A stretch of DNA of 64,000 nucleotides from JACVRN01 sp963715565. GTDB lineage: Bacteria; Acidobacteriota; Blastocatellia; Pyrinomonadales; Pyrinomonadaceae. Location: NCBI GenBank assembly GCA_963715565.1, contig OY970256.1, positions 4,650,001 through 4,714,000 of the forward strand. The letters are read 5' to 3'. The translations under genes and the position numbers were made by a program. Every line of letters begins with the position of its first letter. Position 1 is the first letter of the stretch. Below the pieces are notes generated by a model. The model was not told the origin of the DNA. It searched no databases and worked only from the letters and a program-made list of their open reading frames with translations. This document shows, in pieces, positions 25,981 to 34,325 of the stretch.

Positions 25981-26493
25981 ATGGAATCAGGAAGCATGAA
26001 AAAGACTTATAGAAGCGGTGCTATCGGAGCGCTGATGGACGAATACGAGCGCGCGGCGTCGGAACTCAAACGCCTCATCGAGCGCATCCCCGAAGATGAT
26101 TTTGTAAGGGTTGTCGATTCCCGTACAAAGGATGATGACTGCCGTTCAGTGCAAACTATCATGTCCCATGTGGTCAGAGCAGGCTACGGTTATGCCGATT
26201 ATATTAGAGAGCAATTCTCTATCGCATCAACCCGCCCGCAGCCCTCTCTTCTCTCACACCGGGAATCATTAGAGCAACTGGATGCGGCGCTTAGCTACAC
26301 CGTTCAGACATTAGAGGGCAGGTGGGAGATGAGCGGCGAGGAGATTTCGGCTACAGTCATCAAGAGCCGTTGGGGAGCGGTGTACGACGTGGAGGGATTG
26401 TTGGAGCACGCCATCGTGCATATTCTGAGACATCGACGACAGATAGAGAAATTCGCCTCGCAGGGTTTAATCACCGTGCATCCCGGCGTCTGA
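25981..26493 (+). CDS. DinB-family protein
   Basis: 170 aa, a four-helix-bundle DinB/YfiT-like fold. Three metal-ligand His are visible: TIMSHVVRAGYGY (about 61), LLEHAIVH (about 142) and LRHRRQI (about 150). Family members are thiol-dependent transferases or stress proteins. I start at ATG 25981; ATG 25996 (MKKTYRSG) is also possible. Upstream of both, the frame contains intergenic repeat DNA. Confidence 0.87.
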   Translation: MESGSMKKTYRSGAIGALMDEYERAASELKRLIERIPEDDFVRVVDSRTKDDDCRSVQTIMSHVVRAGYGYADYIREQFSIASTRPQPSLLSHRESLEQLDAALSYTVQTLEGRWEMSGEEISATVIKSRWGAVYDVEGLLEHAIVHILRHRRQIEKFASQGLITVHPGV

Positions 26494-26515
26494 CAACTCA
26501 CTCAAAAAGGCGCGC
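26488..26515 (+). repeat. attC-like half motif after the DinB gene
   Basis: GTCTGACAACTCACTCAAAA. It contains only the left part of the motif and overlaps the DinB stop (TGA). Confidence 0.45.
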
Positions 26516-27307
26516 ATGGATAGTAACAAAATCCGCTTAAAGACAACGAAAGCGCGACACCGAATTGCTTTTAATAAAATTCGCACAGGCGGCATACGTA
26601 GACTTGCATCTGCTGAAGGCCATCACTCGGGCGGTCAAAGCGGGACATTCCGTGCTGCGGTCTTCGGAATCAACGATGGTCTGGTCTCTAACTTGAGTCT
26701 CGTCATGGGCGTCGCAGGCGCAGGTGCCGATTCACGGTTCGTGCTATTGGCCGGAGTCGCGGGACTGTTGGCCGGAGCTTTTTCGATGGCGGCGGGTGAA
26801 TACGTTTCGATGAGCGCTCAACGTGAGTTGTTCGAGAATCAGATTGCACTTGAGCGGCGCGAACTTGCCGAAGACCCGCAAGGCGAGCAGAGAGAACTTG
26901 AATTGATTTATGAAAGCAAGGGTCTGCCCGAGGATGCGGCGGCGAAGTTGGCTTCTCACATGATGGCTGATCCGGACCTTGCTCTGGACACTCACGCCAA
27001 AGAGGAATTAGGGTTAGACCCGAAAGAGTTAGGCTCCCCCTGGGGTGCGGCATTAAGTTCCTTTGTGGCGTTCATCGCGGGTGCCATAATGCCTGTTGTA
27101 CCTTACCTGTTCTTTTCCAGTCAGACTGCTTTCACGGCGAGTTTAGTGTTAAGCGGGCTTGCCCTTCTCGGTGTCGGGGCGGTGCTTTCGAGTTTTACCG
27201 GGCGAAGTCTGTTATTGAGCGCAGTACGCATGTTATTCATAGGGGCACTTGCCGCCGCCATCACTTACCTGGTCGGCAGCATGGTGGGAGTTTCCACGGG
27301 GCTCTAA
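26516..27307 (+). CDS. VIT1/CCC1 family iron/manganese transporter
   Basis: 263 aa, five membrane helices. It moves Fe2+ or Mn2+ across the membrane. The family opening FRAAVFGINDGLVSNLSLVMG is at about residues 45-65, followed by GAFSMAAGEYVSMSAQRE (helix 2 and metal site). A cytoplasmic acidic helix follows (about 105-165, ELIYESKGLPEDAA). The helix pair at SSFVAFIAGAIMPVVPYLF is also typical. The first ~40 residues are basic and poorly conserved, so the true start could be downstream. Confidence 0.93.
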   Translation: MDSNKIRLKTTKARHRIAFNKIRTGGIRRLASAEGHHSGGQSGTFRAAVFGINDGLVSNLSLVMGVAGAGADSRFVLLAGVAGLLAGAFSMAAGEYVSMSAQRELFENQIALERRELAEDPQGEQRELELIYESKGLPEDAAAKLASHMMADPDLALDTHAKEELGLDPKELGSPWGAALSSFVAFIAGAIMPVVPYLFFSSQTAFTASLVLSGLALLGVGAVLSSFTGRSLLLSAVRMLFIGALAAAITYLVGSMVGVSTGL

Positions 27308-27333
27308 GCATGTGAATCACAGTCAAGTGTGCC

Positions 27334-27389
27334 ATCTAATAACTCACACAACGCCGACCCCGCGATAGCTTCTCTTTCATCGTCATCTT
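27334..27389 (+). repeat. attC-like motif, copy after the VIT gene
   Basis: ATCTAATAACTCACACAACG, then CCGACCCCGCGATAGCTTCTCTTTCATCGTCATC. It ends at the ATG of the next gene. Confidence 0.55.
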
Positions 27390-27986
27390 ATGAGCTTGAA
27401 ACAAACCGCAATCGCAATTCTAACCATTCTGGCTCTCGCGGTGAGCGCCTATTCTCAAGACGTGCGGAACTCTCAAAGCGCTGAGACGCAGAAGCTCATC
27501 GCAGAGCTATATGCTCACCCGTGGGTGGGAGCGGAAAATTCTTGTAGCCCTATGTGCTGGGATTTTCATTTCACAGGGCCGATGCAAAAAATTCTGAGCA
27601 TTGGTGCGCCGTCACAAAATGCTTTACTGGAAAAGCTGGATGATGCGGTTATCAAAGCTCAGGTTATTATCCTGCTTGGCGGCGTGGGTGATGAGCGTGC
27701 CGTCGGCCCGATTATTGATGCGATGGTTGCACGGCGCGATGTTGCATCAACGCCTGATGCCGGGAAGATAAATTTAGCCGCCAATCTGGCGCTCACGAAC
27801 ATCACTGTCGCAGACGTCATCTGGCATCACGGCGGCGGCATTGAAATCCGGAGATGCCCTGATAATCCAAAGGAGTGCTGGGCGGCGTGGTGGAAGAAAA
27901 ATAGAGCGGCCTTCAGCGTCAAAGGAATAACGCAGAGTCGTCGTTACACGAATTATCCGAACTATGGAATCTACAGGCAGGAATAA
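27390..27986 (+). CDS. Secreted HEAT-like repeat protein
   Basis: 198 aa. Signal peptide at residues 1-22 (ending SAYSQ). Helical repeats in the middle (QNALLEKLDDAVIKAQVIILLGGVGDERAVGPIIDAMVARRD) are of HEAT/PBS-lyase type. Four Cys (NSCSPMCWDF and RRCPDNPKECW) probably form disulfides. The C-terminal WAAWWKKNRAAF segment recurs in acidobacterial HEAT-like secreted proteins. Binding partner unknown. The ATG follows the attC-like motif directly, without a good ribosome site. Confidence 0.75.
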   Translation: MSLKQTAIAILTILALAVSAYSQDVRNSQSAETQKLIAELYAHPWVGAENSCSPMCWDFHFTGPMQKILSIGAPSQNALLEKLDDAVIKAQVIILLGGVGDERAVGPIIDAMVARRDVASTPDAGKINLAANLALTNITVADVIWHHGGGIEIRRCPDNPKECWAAWWKKNRAAFSVKGITQSRRYTNYPNYGIYRQE

Positions 27987-28105
27987 TCGCCCCGCGCTTT
28001 TATTATCCGCTCCGCGCGGACTTTGCGCATAATAAAGGAACCTCTATCATGGTAAAGCGTGATAATGGTCGTCCCGGAACGTCCAAACAAAAAGGACCAC
28101 AGACA

Positions 28106-28753
28106 ATGCAAGTAAGATTTTTCCCGGTCGTGGTTGGCATCGTGATACTTTTCAGCATTCCGTCATTTGCTCAAACCCCGGAACGTCTACAGCTACGTTC
28201 GACATTTCAAGCTCAAGACCAAAACCTATCGCCCAATTCGATGGACACGGTGGCGAAAGAGATCGCGCTGTTGCGACAGCAGCTACAAACTTTGAACACC
28301 AGGTTGCGCGAGATAAGCGAAAGAGTTCTCGCGCCCGACGCAACCAAAGGCAGCTCTCCGGTAGACAGGCAAAATCGCATTTCGCTCAACCTGGACCTTT
28401 TAACCCGCGCCGAGCAACGCGCCGAACTTTTGCGAAAACAGCTTCTCGAATTGATAGAAAAAGAAACTTCGTTGAGAACTCGTCTGGTGCAGATTGAAGA
28501 AGATATGCGCCCCGAAAGTATGGACCGCGCCACGAGCCTCGTCGGCTCGACCCGCACGCCCGAGATACGGGACGTTCGACGCCGCGTGCTGGAAAATGAG
28601 CGCCGTGGAAATGAAAGCCTGCTCAGGCAAGTTTCGGAAAGCCGCTCCCGGCTCGACGACGACGTGAAGCAAGCCGACGCGCTGGTTTCCAGACTACGCC
28701 AGCGCGTGCTCCCCTTGATTGAAAAAGAGATTGAGAAAATCAATCCCAATTAA
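28106..28753 (+). CDS. Secreted coiled-coil protein
   Basis: 215 aa from ATG 28106, which follows AAAGGACCACAGACA. An upstream ATG at 28049 would place a hydrophilic extension before the signal peptide and is less likely. Signal peptide about residues 1-23 (FFPVVVGIVILFSIPSFAQ). The rest is a long coiled coil: MDTVAKEIALLRQQLQTLNT, then EQRAELLRKQLLELIEKETS and repeated Arg/Glu heptads to the end. Likely a periplasmic structural protein; no family recognised. Confidence 0.78.
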   Translation: MQVRFFPVVVGIVILFSIPSFAQTPERLQLRSTFQAQDQNLSPNSMDTVAKEIALLRQQLQTLNTRLREISERVLAPDATKGSSPVDRQNRISLNLDLLTRAEQRAELLRKQLLELIEKETSLRTRLVQIEEDMRPESMDRATSLVGSTRTPEIRDVRRRVLENERRGNESLLRQVSESRSRLDDDVKQADALVSRLRQRVLPLIEKEIEKINPN

Positions 28754-28772
28754 AAGTTTACCCACAGCAGCC

Positions 28773-28826
28773 GCCTGACAACGGATTCAAGGCCGACCGC
28801 ACGGATAGCTTCTCTTTCATCATCCA
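28773..28826 (+). repeat. attC-like motif, copy after the coiled-coil gene
   Basis: GCCTGACAACGGATTCAAGG, then CCGACCGC and GATAGCTTCTCTTTCATCAT. It is the closest match to the consensus along its whole length. Confidence 0.6.
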
Positions 28827-28879
28827 ATCCAGCGGTGTAGCTTCGACCATCACATGCCGTGTGGTGGCCTCGTGTAAGC

Positions 28880-30091
28880 TCAGTTTTCCATGTCCGCCAA
28901 GCGGCAAATGAATCCCCACCCGCCGCCAAGCTCGCTCACAGCCAGCATCAGTTCATTGCTGCCCTTCTTCAATGGAAGATAGACGGCGTCGTTTTCCGCG
29001 TTAACAATGCCAAGGAAACCGGGGTCGCGGAAATTCTGGGCGCTGCGGCCACGGAAGAGAAGCTTGCCATTGAGGAACACGCTGACATCATCGCTATAGC
29101 CGAGGTAGAGCTTCTTCAACTGTTCGCGCTCCGAATCGATGCGGGTCCGCGCATACACGACCTTCATCCCCGGCTGGGGTTCCAGCCGCTTCGAAAAGTC
29201 GTTCGCAAACGAGACCCTCGGATGCGGGGCCTCTCGATAACGATAGATGACCACAAAGCCGGGCGGCTCCGCCTCAACATCCTGCCAACGTATCCGAGCG
29301 CTCTCGGAGGGCGCGAGCGCCACTTCCAGATTACGTGCGAGCGCATCATAGACAGGCGAGAGGCTCCACTTTGTCAGTGTGCCCGGCGGCATAGGCGGCG
29401 GGCGCTGCTCCCAGCGCGCATCGGGCGTAGTCCGTATTTCGAAATTCGAGAAGTAAGTTGCGCCCGTCAGGACAGCCAGCGCCACCTGTCCACGCTGTAC
29501 ACCGCTTTTCAGATCGTTCATCACGAGCACGGGCTTATCCATGTCCTTAACGTAGAGCTTTGCCTGCGCGCCCACCACCTCCAGGCGCAGGTGGAACCAG
29601 ACATCTTTCGGGATATCGACCGCGCCCGTGAAGCCCGGCCCGTTATAGATTTGCCAGTTGAGGCCGGTGTTGAGAACCGGCGTGTACTGCATCGCGTCGG
29701 GCGCACCGGACTTGTGCTGGCGTAGATAAACCCATTCGGCGTTGTTGCCCGCGATGCGAAACTGAATACCGAAGAACCCACGGCTTGCGGGGGTTGCGAC
29801 ATCCACATCGACAACGCCGTCGCGCATTTCAAAGTCCTTCAGAGTCGCCCCTCCGCCATCCAGGAAGAGGCACTTGCGGCCTTGATATTCAGCCGCCCTG
29901 GCTTGTCCTTCCAGAGCCCAGCGCGTAGAGTCGGCGGGAACGGAGAGCGTCTGCGGCGTCTGAGCAGTCCGGGAATGCGCCGCAGAAGCTTTTGGCGCAA
30001 CATAAAAATTGAGACCTATCAGCGCCGCCGCAAACCACGCTCCGACCGAAGCGAAACGAAAAAGAGAAGTTGCTGCTCTTCGCATCATCAT
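28880..30091 (-). CDS. Secreted protein with a concanavalin-like (DUF1080-type) domain
   Basis: 403 aa from ATG 30091; three ATG codons run 30091-30083 and the frame upstream does not look coding. A membrane-spanning signal sequence lies at about residues 10-30. Residues 60-220 resemble the 3-keto-disaccharide-hydrolase/DUF1080 beta-sandwich: GGGATLKDFEMRDGVVDVDV, FFGIQFRIAGN, WFHLRLEVVGAQAKLYV and GQVALAV. The C-terminal 180 residues form a second beta-rich domain (VFLNGKLLFRGR, LKKGSNELMLAVSELGGGWG) like the carbohydrate-binding modules of glycosidases. Likely periplasmic or surface sugar binding; catalytic residues are not evident. It is transcribed against its neighbours. Confidence 0.82.
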   Translation of the reverse strand: MMMRRAATSLFRFASVGAWFAAALIGLNFYVAPKASAAHSRTAQTPQTLSVPADSTRWALEGQARAAEYQGRKCLFLDGGGATLKDFEMRDGVVDVDVATPASRGFFGIQFRIAGNNAEWVYLRQHKSGAPDAMQYTPVLNTGLNWQIYNGPGFTGAVDIPKDVWFHLRLEVVGAQAKLYVKDMDKPVLVMNDLKSGVQRGQVALAVLTGATYFSNFEIRTTPDARWEQRPPPMPPGTLTKWSLSPVYDALARNLEVALAPSESARIRWQDVEAEPPGFVVIYRYREAPHPRVSFANDFSKRLEPQPGMKVVYARTRIDSEREQLKKLYLGYSDDVSVFLNGKLLFRGRSAQNFRDPGFLGIVNAENDAVYLPLKKGSNELMLAVSELGGGWGFICRLADMEN

Positions 30092-30327
30092 TTCAAAATA
30101 GTATCCTTCCGCTCTGGAATCTAGAGAGACTACAAGACAAGCCGGAGCGAGCACTTGATGGCTCGGCTCAGTTTTCCGAAACGACAATGGCGCAAGCTGA
30201 CGAGCCAAACCCTGTAGCCACACATCGGCATTAAAACTTAATCTATTTCTTTCCGCGAAGGCACTCTTTTGTGATTAAGCGGCCCGAAGCGGTGACGAAC
30301 CGGAAACGGCTGCTGGATTGAACCTGT

Positions 30328-30768
30328 ATGAATAAGATAGATGATTGCGTTATCTGCAAGCTCTTATCAGGTGAACTCGAAGTTAGCCTCGTTCATCAGG
30401 ATGATCTTTGCTCAGCCTTCATGGATATTCAGCCAGTTAATCCCGGTCATCTGCTGGTAGTTCCAAACAGGCATGCGCCTTATCTGTCAGACTTGAAGCA
30501 GGAGGAAGGCGCTCAGATGTTTCGTGTGGCGCAGCGTCTCGCCGCAGCTTTACGCGAAAGTGGCGCGAGATGCGAAGGGGTGAATTTCTTCCTCGCAGAT
30601 GGTGAGGCAGCCGGGCAGGAAGTTTTCCACGTTCACTTGCATGTGTTTCCACGCTATGCAAGAGATGGTTTCAGGTTAGTGTTGCCTCCGGCATATTCAC
30701 AGAAGCCTGAACGAAAAGAATTGAATGAGATGGCGGAAAGGATTAGAAATGCTCTCCGGGTAGGATAA
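30328..30768 (+). CDS. HIT-family nucleotide hydrolase
   Basis: 146 aa. Opens with CVICKLLSGE, and the GHLLVVPNRHAPYLSDL block is typical of the HIT/Hint group. The histidine triad reads FHVHLHVFPRY (HxHxH) near residues 101-105. Such enzymes hydrolyse nucleoside phosphoramidates or related adenylated compounds. Full length. It stands after a reversed gene and before an attC-like motif. Confidence 0.94.
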   Translation: MNKIDDCVICKLLSGELEVSLVHQDDLCSAFMDIQPVNPGHLLVVPNRHAPYLSDLKQEEGAQMFRVAQRLAAALRESGARCEGVNFFLADGEAAGQEVFHVHLHVFPRYARDGFRLVLPPAYSQKPERKELNEMAERIRNALRVG

Positions 30769-30783
30769 TATGCATCGGGCGCA

Positions 30784-30833
30784 GCCTAACAGCTCATTCA
30801 ACCGGACGCTCGAATAGAATGGCTTTCATCATG
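30784..30833 (+). repeat. attC-like motif, copy after the HIT gene
   Basis: GCCTAACAGCTCATTCAACC, then GGACGC and GGCTTTCATCAT. The first 26 bases fit the R''/L'' half of classical attC sites (RYYYAAC followed by TTCAA-CGGACGC). A weak complementary segment with GTTGAATGC lies near 30850, but no GTTRRRY box could be confirmed. Confidence 0.55.
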
Positions 30834-30950
30834 TATGCTTGCGGCGAAAGTTGAATGCTTGCTCTCTCTCGCTGGTTAATCCGGTCGTTCGGCTGCTCCG
30901 CTTCTCTTCACAATGGAACATCCGATGAACATTGCTATAACATTTGAGCC

Positions 30951-31910
30951 ATGATGCGCTTGAATCTACCTGTTATCGTTGATGCTTCCAATTACGAGTC
31001 TCATTTTAATGACGGCGTGTGGCAGCAAGCCGCCGCCGTTATCTGCGCCCGGCATAATCTCGCTTACGCGAGCCTGCGGCGAATCCCACAGGGCGAAAAC
31101 ATCATCTTCTTTGTTGACGAACGATTTGTTATTAAAATCTTTGCTCCGTTTCGTGAAAGCTATGTGCGAGAGAAAGCGGCGCTCGAATTTGCGGGCGGCA
31201 AAATTGATATTGAAACGCCGGAGCTTTTATACGCGGGAGAACTCGAAGGTTGGTCATATCTCGTCATGACACGGCTGGCGGGTTTTCCGGCAAGAGAAGC
31301 ATGGGCGGAAATCGAATTGCGCGAGCGTGTCGAAATTGTCTCCTGCCTTGGCGTCGCGCTCAATGGTTTGCACAATTACGCCGCACCTCTTTCACCAGCT
31401 CTCAATCGTGATTGGCACGGATTCATCGAGCGACAAGCTCGAATGTGTGTTGAGCGGCAGCGAGCATGTGGCGCGAATCCTGAATGGTTGGAGAGCCTGC
31501 CCGCTTATATTGCCGAAAGGCTTGAGCTGCTACCGGCAGAGTATGCTCCCGTGTTGCTTCATGGTGACGTTCATCCGGGTAATTTGCTGCTCGCGCAGGA
31601 ACACGGGCGCTGGAAGATTACAGGCTTATTCGATTTCGGCGACTCGTTGTGCGGTTTTCATGAATATGATTTTGTCGCGCCCGGTGTCCTCATGGTGCAG
31701 GGAAACCGGGAATTACAGAGGGCGTTCCTGCTCGCTTATGGTTATCAAGAATCACAACTGGATATGAGCTTGCGCGCCCGTTTAATGCTGCTCACCATTT
31801 TGTACGAATGCAGCAATCTGCGTAAGTACGCTTTGCGCCTGATGCCCGAGGCTCTTAACTTCACGCTCAACGAACTGGAGGCTGCGATTTGGACATTTGC
31901 AGTAGAGTAA
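30951..31910 (+). CDS. Aminoglycoside phosphotransferase-family kinase
   Basis: 319 aa, APH fold. ATP-binding residues lie in FVIKIFAPFRESYVREKAAL. The catalytic loop is LLHGDVHPGNLLL and the metal site is FDFGDSLCG. The long middle and C-terminal helices fit the antibiotic- and small-molecule-kinase branch rather than the LanK-type gene at 22183. An extended -10 (TGC-TATAAC, 30936-30941) lies so close that the transcript would begin within about 3 bases of the ATG, so it may be leaderless. Resistance is possible but cannot be read from sequence. Confidence 0.9.
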   Translation: MMRLNLPVIVDASNYESHFNDGVWQQAAAVICARHNLAYASLRRIPQGENIIFFVDERFVIKIFAPFRESYVREKAALEFAGGKIDIETPELLYAGELEGWSYLVMTRLAGFPAREAWAEIELRERVEIVSCLGVALNGLHNYAAPLSPALNRDWHGFIERQARMCVERQRACGANPEWLESLPAYIAERLELLPAEYAPVLLHGDVHPGNLLLAQEHGRWKITGLFDFGDSLCGFHEYDFVAPGVLMVQGNRELQRAFLLAYGYQESQLDMSLRARLMLLTILYECSNLRKYALRLMPEALNFTLNELEAAIWTFAVE

Positions 31911-31942
31911 TAACAGCAAGGGCGTGCTCAAGTCGGACGCGC

Positions 31943-31999
31943 CGCTGAACAATAGATTCAACCGGATGCCTCAATGGCAAACCTTTCATTATTTCTCTT
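31943..31999 (+). repeat. attC-like motif, copy after the APH gene
   Basis: CGCTGAACAATAGATTCAAC, then CGGATGCC and ACCTTTCATT. About 28 bases upstream lies another fragment, TAACAGCAAGGGCG...TCAAGTCGGACGC, as if two copies were nested. Confidence 0.5.
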
Positions 32000-32096
32000 T
32001 TCGCTCTGATAGAATGCTGTTCGTTCACGCAGGTCAAATTGCCGGTGGCTCGGAGGTGGACCGGCGCAGTCCTTTCACCTAAACAGGAGGTCGTCG

Positions 32097-32492
32097 ATGA
32101 ACAAATACGTTAAGTGGTTCAATCGCGCCGTCTTCGTCGGCGTACTGGTCAATATCTTTGGAATGGCACTGCCGTTCATCTTCGCGCCGCAGTGGTATCT
32201 GGATTTGTTCGGCCTGCCGGGCGGCGGGGCTTCGGTGATCTGGATGCGGCAAGCCGGGCTCCTACTGTTTTTCATCTCGATCTTGTACGTCGCGGGAGGT
32301 CGCGATCCGCTGCGCTACAGCTTGAACGCCAAGTTCTCGGTCCTGGTCCGAATGGCGATCGGGAGCTATTGGTTGTGGCTGGTCTTCGTAGAGGGACAGA
32401 CCCGCGCATTTCTGCCTATCGGAATCTTCGACTGCTCCTACGCGGCATTCAACGGGCTTCTACTTTGGCTGGTTCTCAAACATAAAGAATAA
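32097..32492 (+). CDS. Four-helix membrane protein of unknown function
   Basis: 131 aa with four predicted membrane helices (about residues 9-30, 47-68, 80-100 and 106-126). AGGAGG precedes the ATG by 7 bases. FAPQWYLDLFGLPG after helix 1 resembles small DoxX/DUF4345-like membrane proteins, but I cannot assign it with confidence. A single gene ended by the hairpin at 32533. Confidence 0.8.
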   Translation: MNKYVKWFNRAVFVGVLVNIFGMALPFIFAPQWYLDLFGLPGGGASVIWMRQAGLLLFFISILYVAGGRDPLRYSLNAKFSVLVRMAIGSYWLWLVFVEGQTRAFLPIGIFDCSYAAFNGLLLWLVLKHKE

Positions 32493-32532
32493 TCCAGAGT
32501 CTTTAGCGTGAGGAAGCCGTCGGGTTCCGGCA

Positions 32533-32560
32533 AAACCGCGCTCGCCAAAGAGCGCGGTTT
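32533..32560 (+). terminator. 11-bp hairpin terminator
   Basis: AAACCGCGCTC (32533-32543) and GAGCGCGGTTT (32550-32560) pair perfectly around GCCAAA. It follows the membrane protein gene by 40 bases. Confidence 0.78.
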
Positions 32561-32681
32561 CGGATATTATCTGCGGCGCGTTCAATTTCGTTTCGCTCGA
32601 ACGTCACGCGAAGCTGCTCATCCTTGCGCCTCCGGCTTCTCTCACTAATCATCCGACCCGGAGTGGAGCACATCTTTCGTC

Positions 32682-34250
32682 ATGCTCTTTTGCACGCAGT
32701 CTGCCGCCGTCTACGGCATTGACGCCGACCTCGTTGACATCGAAGTTGATTTGACGCCCGCGCGCGGTGAATCCGATTCGCCCTCGTCGGTCACCATCGT
32801 CGGCCTGCCCGACACAGCCGTCCGCGAATCCAGAGAGCGCATCAGAGCCGCCATCACCAACTGCGCCTTCTTCTTTCCCTTTCACAAGACGACCATCAAT
32901 CTCGCGCCCGCAGACGTTAGAAAAGCCGGAGCAAGCTTTGACCTCCCGATTGCGCTCGGCATCCTCGGCGCAAATGGCGACTTGGGCCAGCTTGAAAATC
33001 TAGCTGACGTGCTCTCTGTCGGCGAGCTTTCTCTGGACGGGCGCGTGCGGCCCGTGCGCGGCGCGCTTCCCATTGCGATTCGCGCACGCGCAGCTTCGAT
33101 TCCGCATCTGCTGTTGCCCGAAGAGAACGCAAGGGAAGCGGCTGTGGTCTCCGGCGTCAACGTCTACGCCGTCGTTTCCCTGCGCCACGCGGTTGAACTA
33201 ATCATGGCCTTGCATTCTACGACTCCACCCCTGCCCCTGCGCGTCGCGCCTTCGGAGCTGCTCGTACATAAAGACCGCTACCAGGTCGATTTTCGTGAAG
33301 TGCGCGGGCAGCAAACGGCCAAGCGCGCCCTCGAAGTTGCAAGCGCAGGCGCGCACAATTTTCTTCTGGTGGGGCCGCCCGGCTCCGGCAAGACCATGCT
33401 CGCCAAGCGTCTGCCGACCATTCTCCCGCCGCTCGAATTCGAGGCCGCGATTGAACTCACCAAGATTCATTCGGTCGCGGGCCTGACGACACACGCGGGG
33501 CTCGTCACACAGAGACCCTTTCGCGCGCCGCATCACACCATCAGCGATGCGGGATTAATCGGCGGCGGAGCGATGCCGCGTCCCGGCGAAGTTTCTCTGG
33601 CGCACCACGGCGTGCTCTTTCTGGACGAGCTGCCAGAGTTTGATCGCAGCGTTCTGGAAGTCCTGCGCCAGCCGCTCGAAGATCAGAAGGTGACTATCAG
33701 TCGTGCAGCGATGTCACTGACTTTTCCGGCTTCTTTCATGCTCGCGGCTGCGATGAATCCCTGTCCCTGCGGCTTCTGGAATGACCCTACGCGCGAGTGT
33801 CGTTGCACGCCCTTGCAGATTCAGCGTTACGTCGGGCGCATCAGTGGGCCGCTGCTCGACCGCATAGACATACACATAGATGTTCCAGCCGTGCGCTTTA
33901 ACGAGCTGGTGAATCATGCGTCTACGGAAGGCGAAGGCTCTGCGGAAATACGTGAGCGTGTGACTAGAGCACGCGCGCGACAGCACGAGCGTTTTCAGGG
34001 TGAGGACGGCGTTTACAGTAACGCGCAGATGACGACGCGATTGATTCGACGCTATTGTCGAATTGATGCGGAAAGCGAGCGGATGCTGGAACTGGCTATG
34101 ACTCGTCTGGGATTGTCAGCGCGGGCCTACGACCGTATCCTGAAAGTCAGCCGCACCATCGCAGACCTTGAGGGTCATCAGGAGATTCGTCCCATGCACG
34201 TCGCCGAAGCTGTGAGCTATCGTACGCTCGACCGCACCTACTGGACTTAA
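32682..34250 (+). CDS. comM: YifB/ComM family Mg-chelatase-like AAA+ ATPase
   Basis: 522 aa. A hexameric helicase that promotes branch migration when transformed DNA recombines (shown for ComM of Vibrio). N-terminal Lon-like fold domain (residues 1-175, DLPIALGILGANG). AAA+ module with Walker A GPPGSGKTM (about 231-238), the FRAPHHTISDAGLIGGG block, Walker B GVLFLDELPEF, and PCPCGFWNDPTRECRC with four Cys. C-terminal helical domain (LGLSARAYDRILKVSRTIADLEG). Complete. It is preceded by an attC-like fragment (32630-32690). Confidence 0.96.
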   Translation: MLFCTQSAAVYGIDADLVDIEVDLTPARGESDSPSSVTIVGLPDTAVRESRERIRAAITNCAFFFPFHKTTINLAPADVRKAGASFDLPIALGILGANGDLGQLENLADVLSVGELSLDGRVRPVRGALPIAIRARAASIPHLLLPEENAREAAVVSGVNVYAVVSLRHAVELIMALHSTTPPLPLRVAPSELLVHKDRYQVDFREVRGQQTAKRALEVASAGAHNFLLVGPPGSGKTMLAKRLPTILPPLEFEAAIELTKIHSVAGLTTHAGLVTQRPFRAPHHTISDAGLIGGGAMPRPGEVSLAHHGVLFLDELPEFDRSVLEVLRQPLEDQKVTISRAAMSLTFPASFMLAAAMNPCPCGFWNDPTRECRCTPLQIQRYVGRISGPLLDRIDIHIDVPAVRFNELVNHASTEGEGSAEIRERVTRARARQHERFQGEDGVYSNAQMTTRLIRRYCRIDAESERMLELAMTRLGLSARAYDRILKVSRTIADLEGHQEIRPMHVAEAVSYRTLDRTYWT

Positions 34251-34325
34251 CGCGCGTCACTGCCGGGATTCATAAAAGGTCCGGTGTTGGACGCGACAGA
34301 TGTCGCTTCCGCTTATGCGCTCCAT

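Noticed and set aside
30784..30892. Complete integron attC site after the HIT gene
   Set aside because: The left half fits well, but the right half is weak and the candidate GTTAATC does not fit GTTRRRY. No integrase is present, so I report only an attC-like half site.
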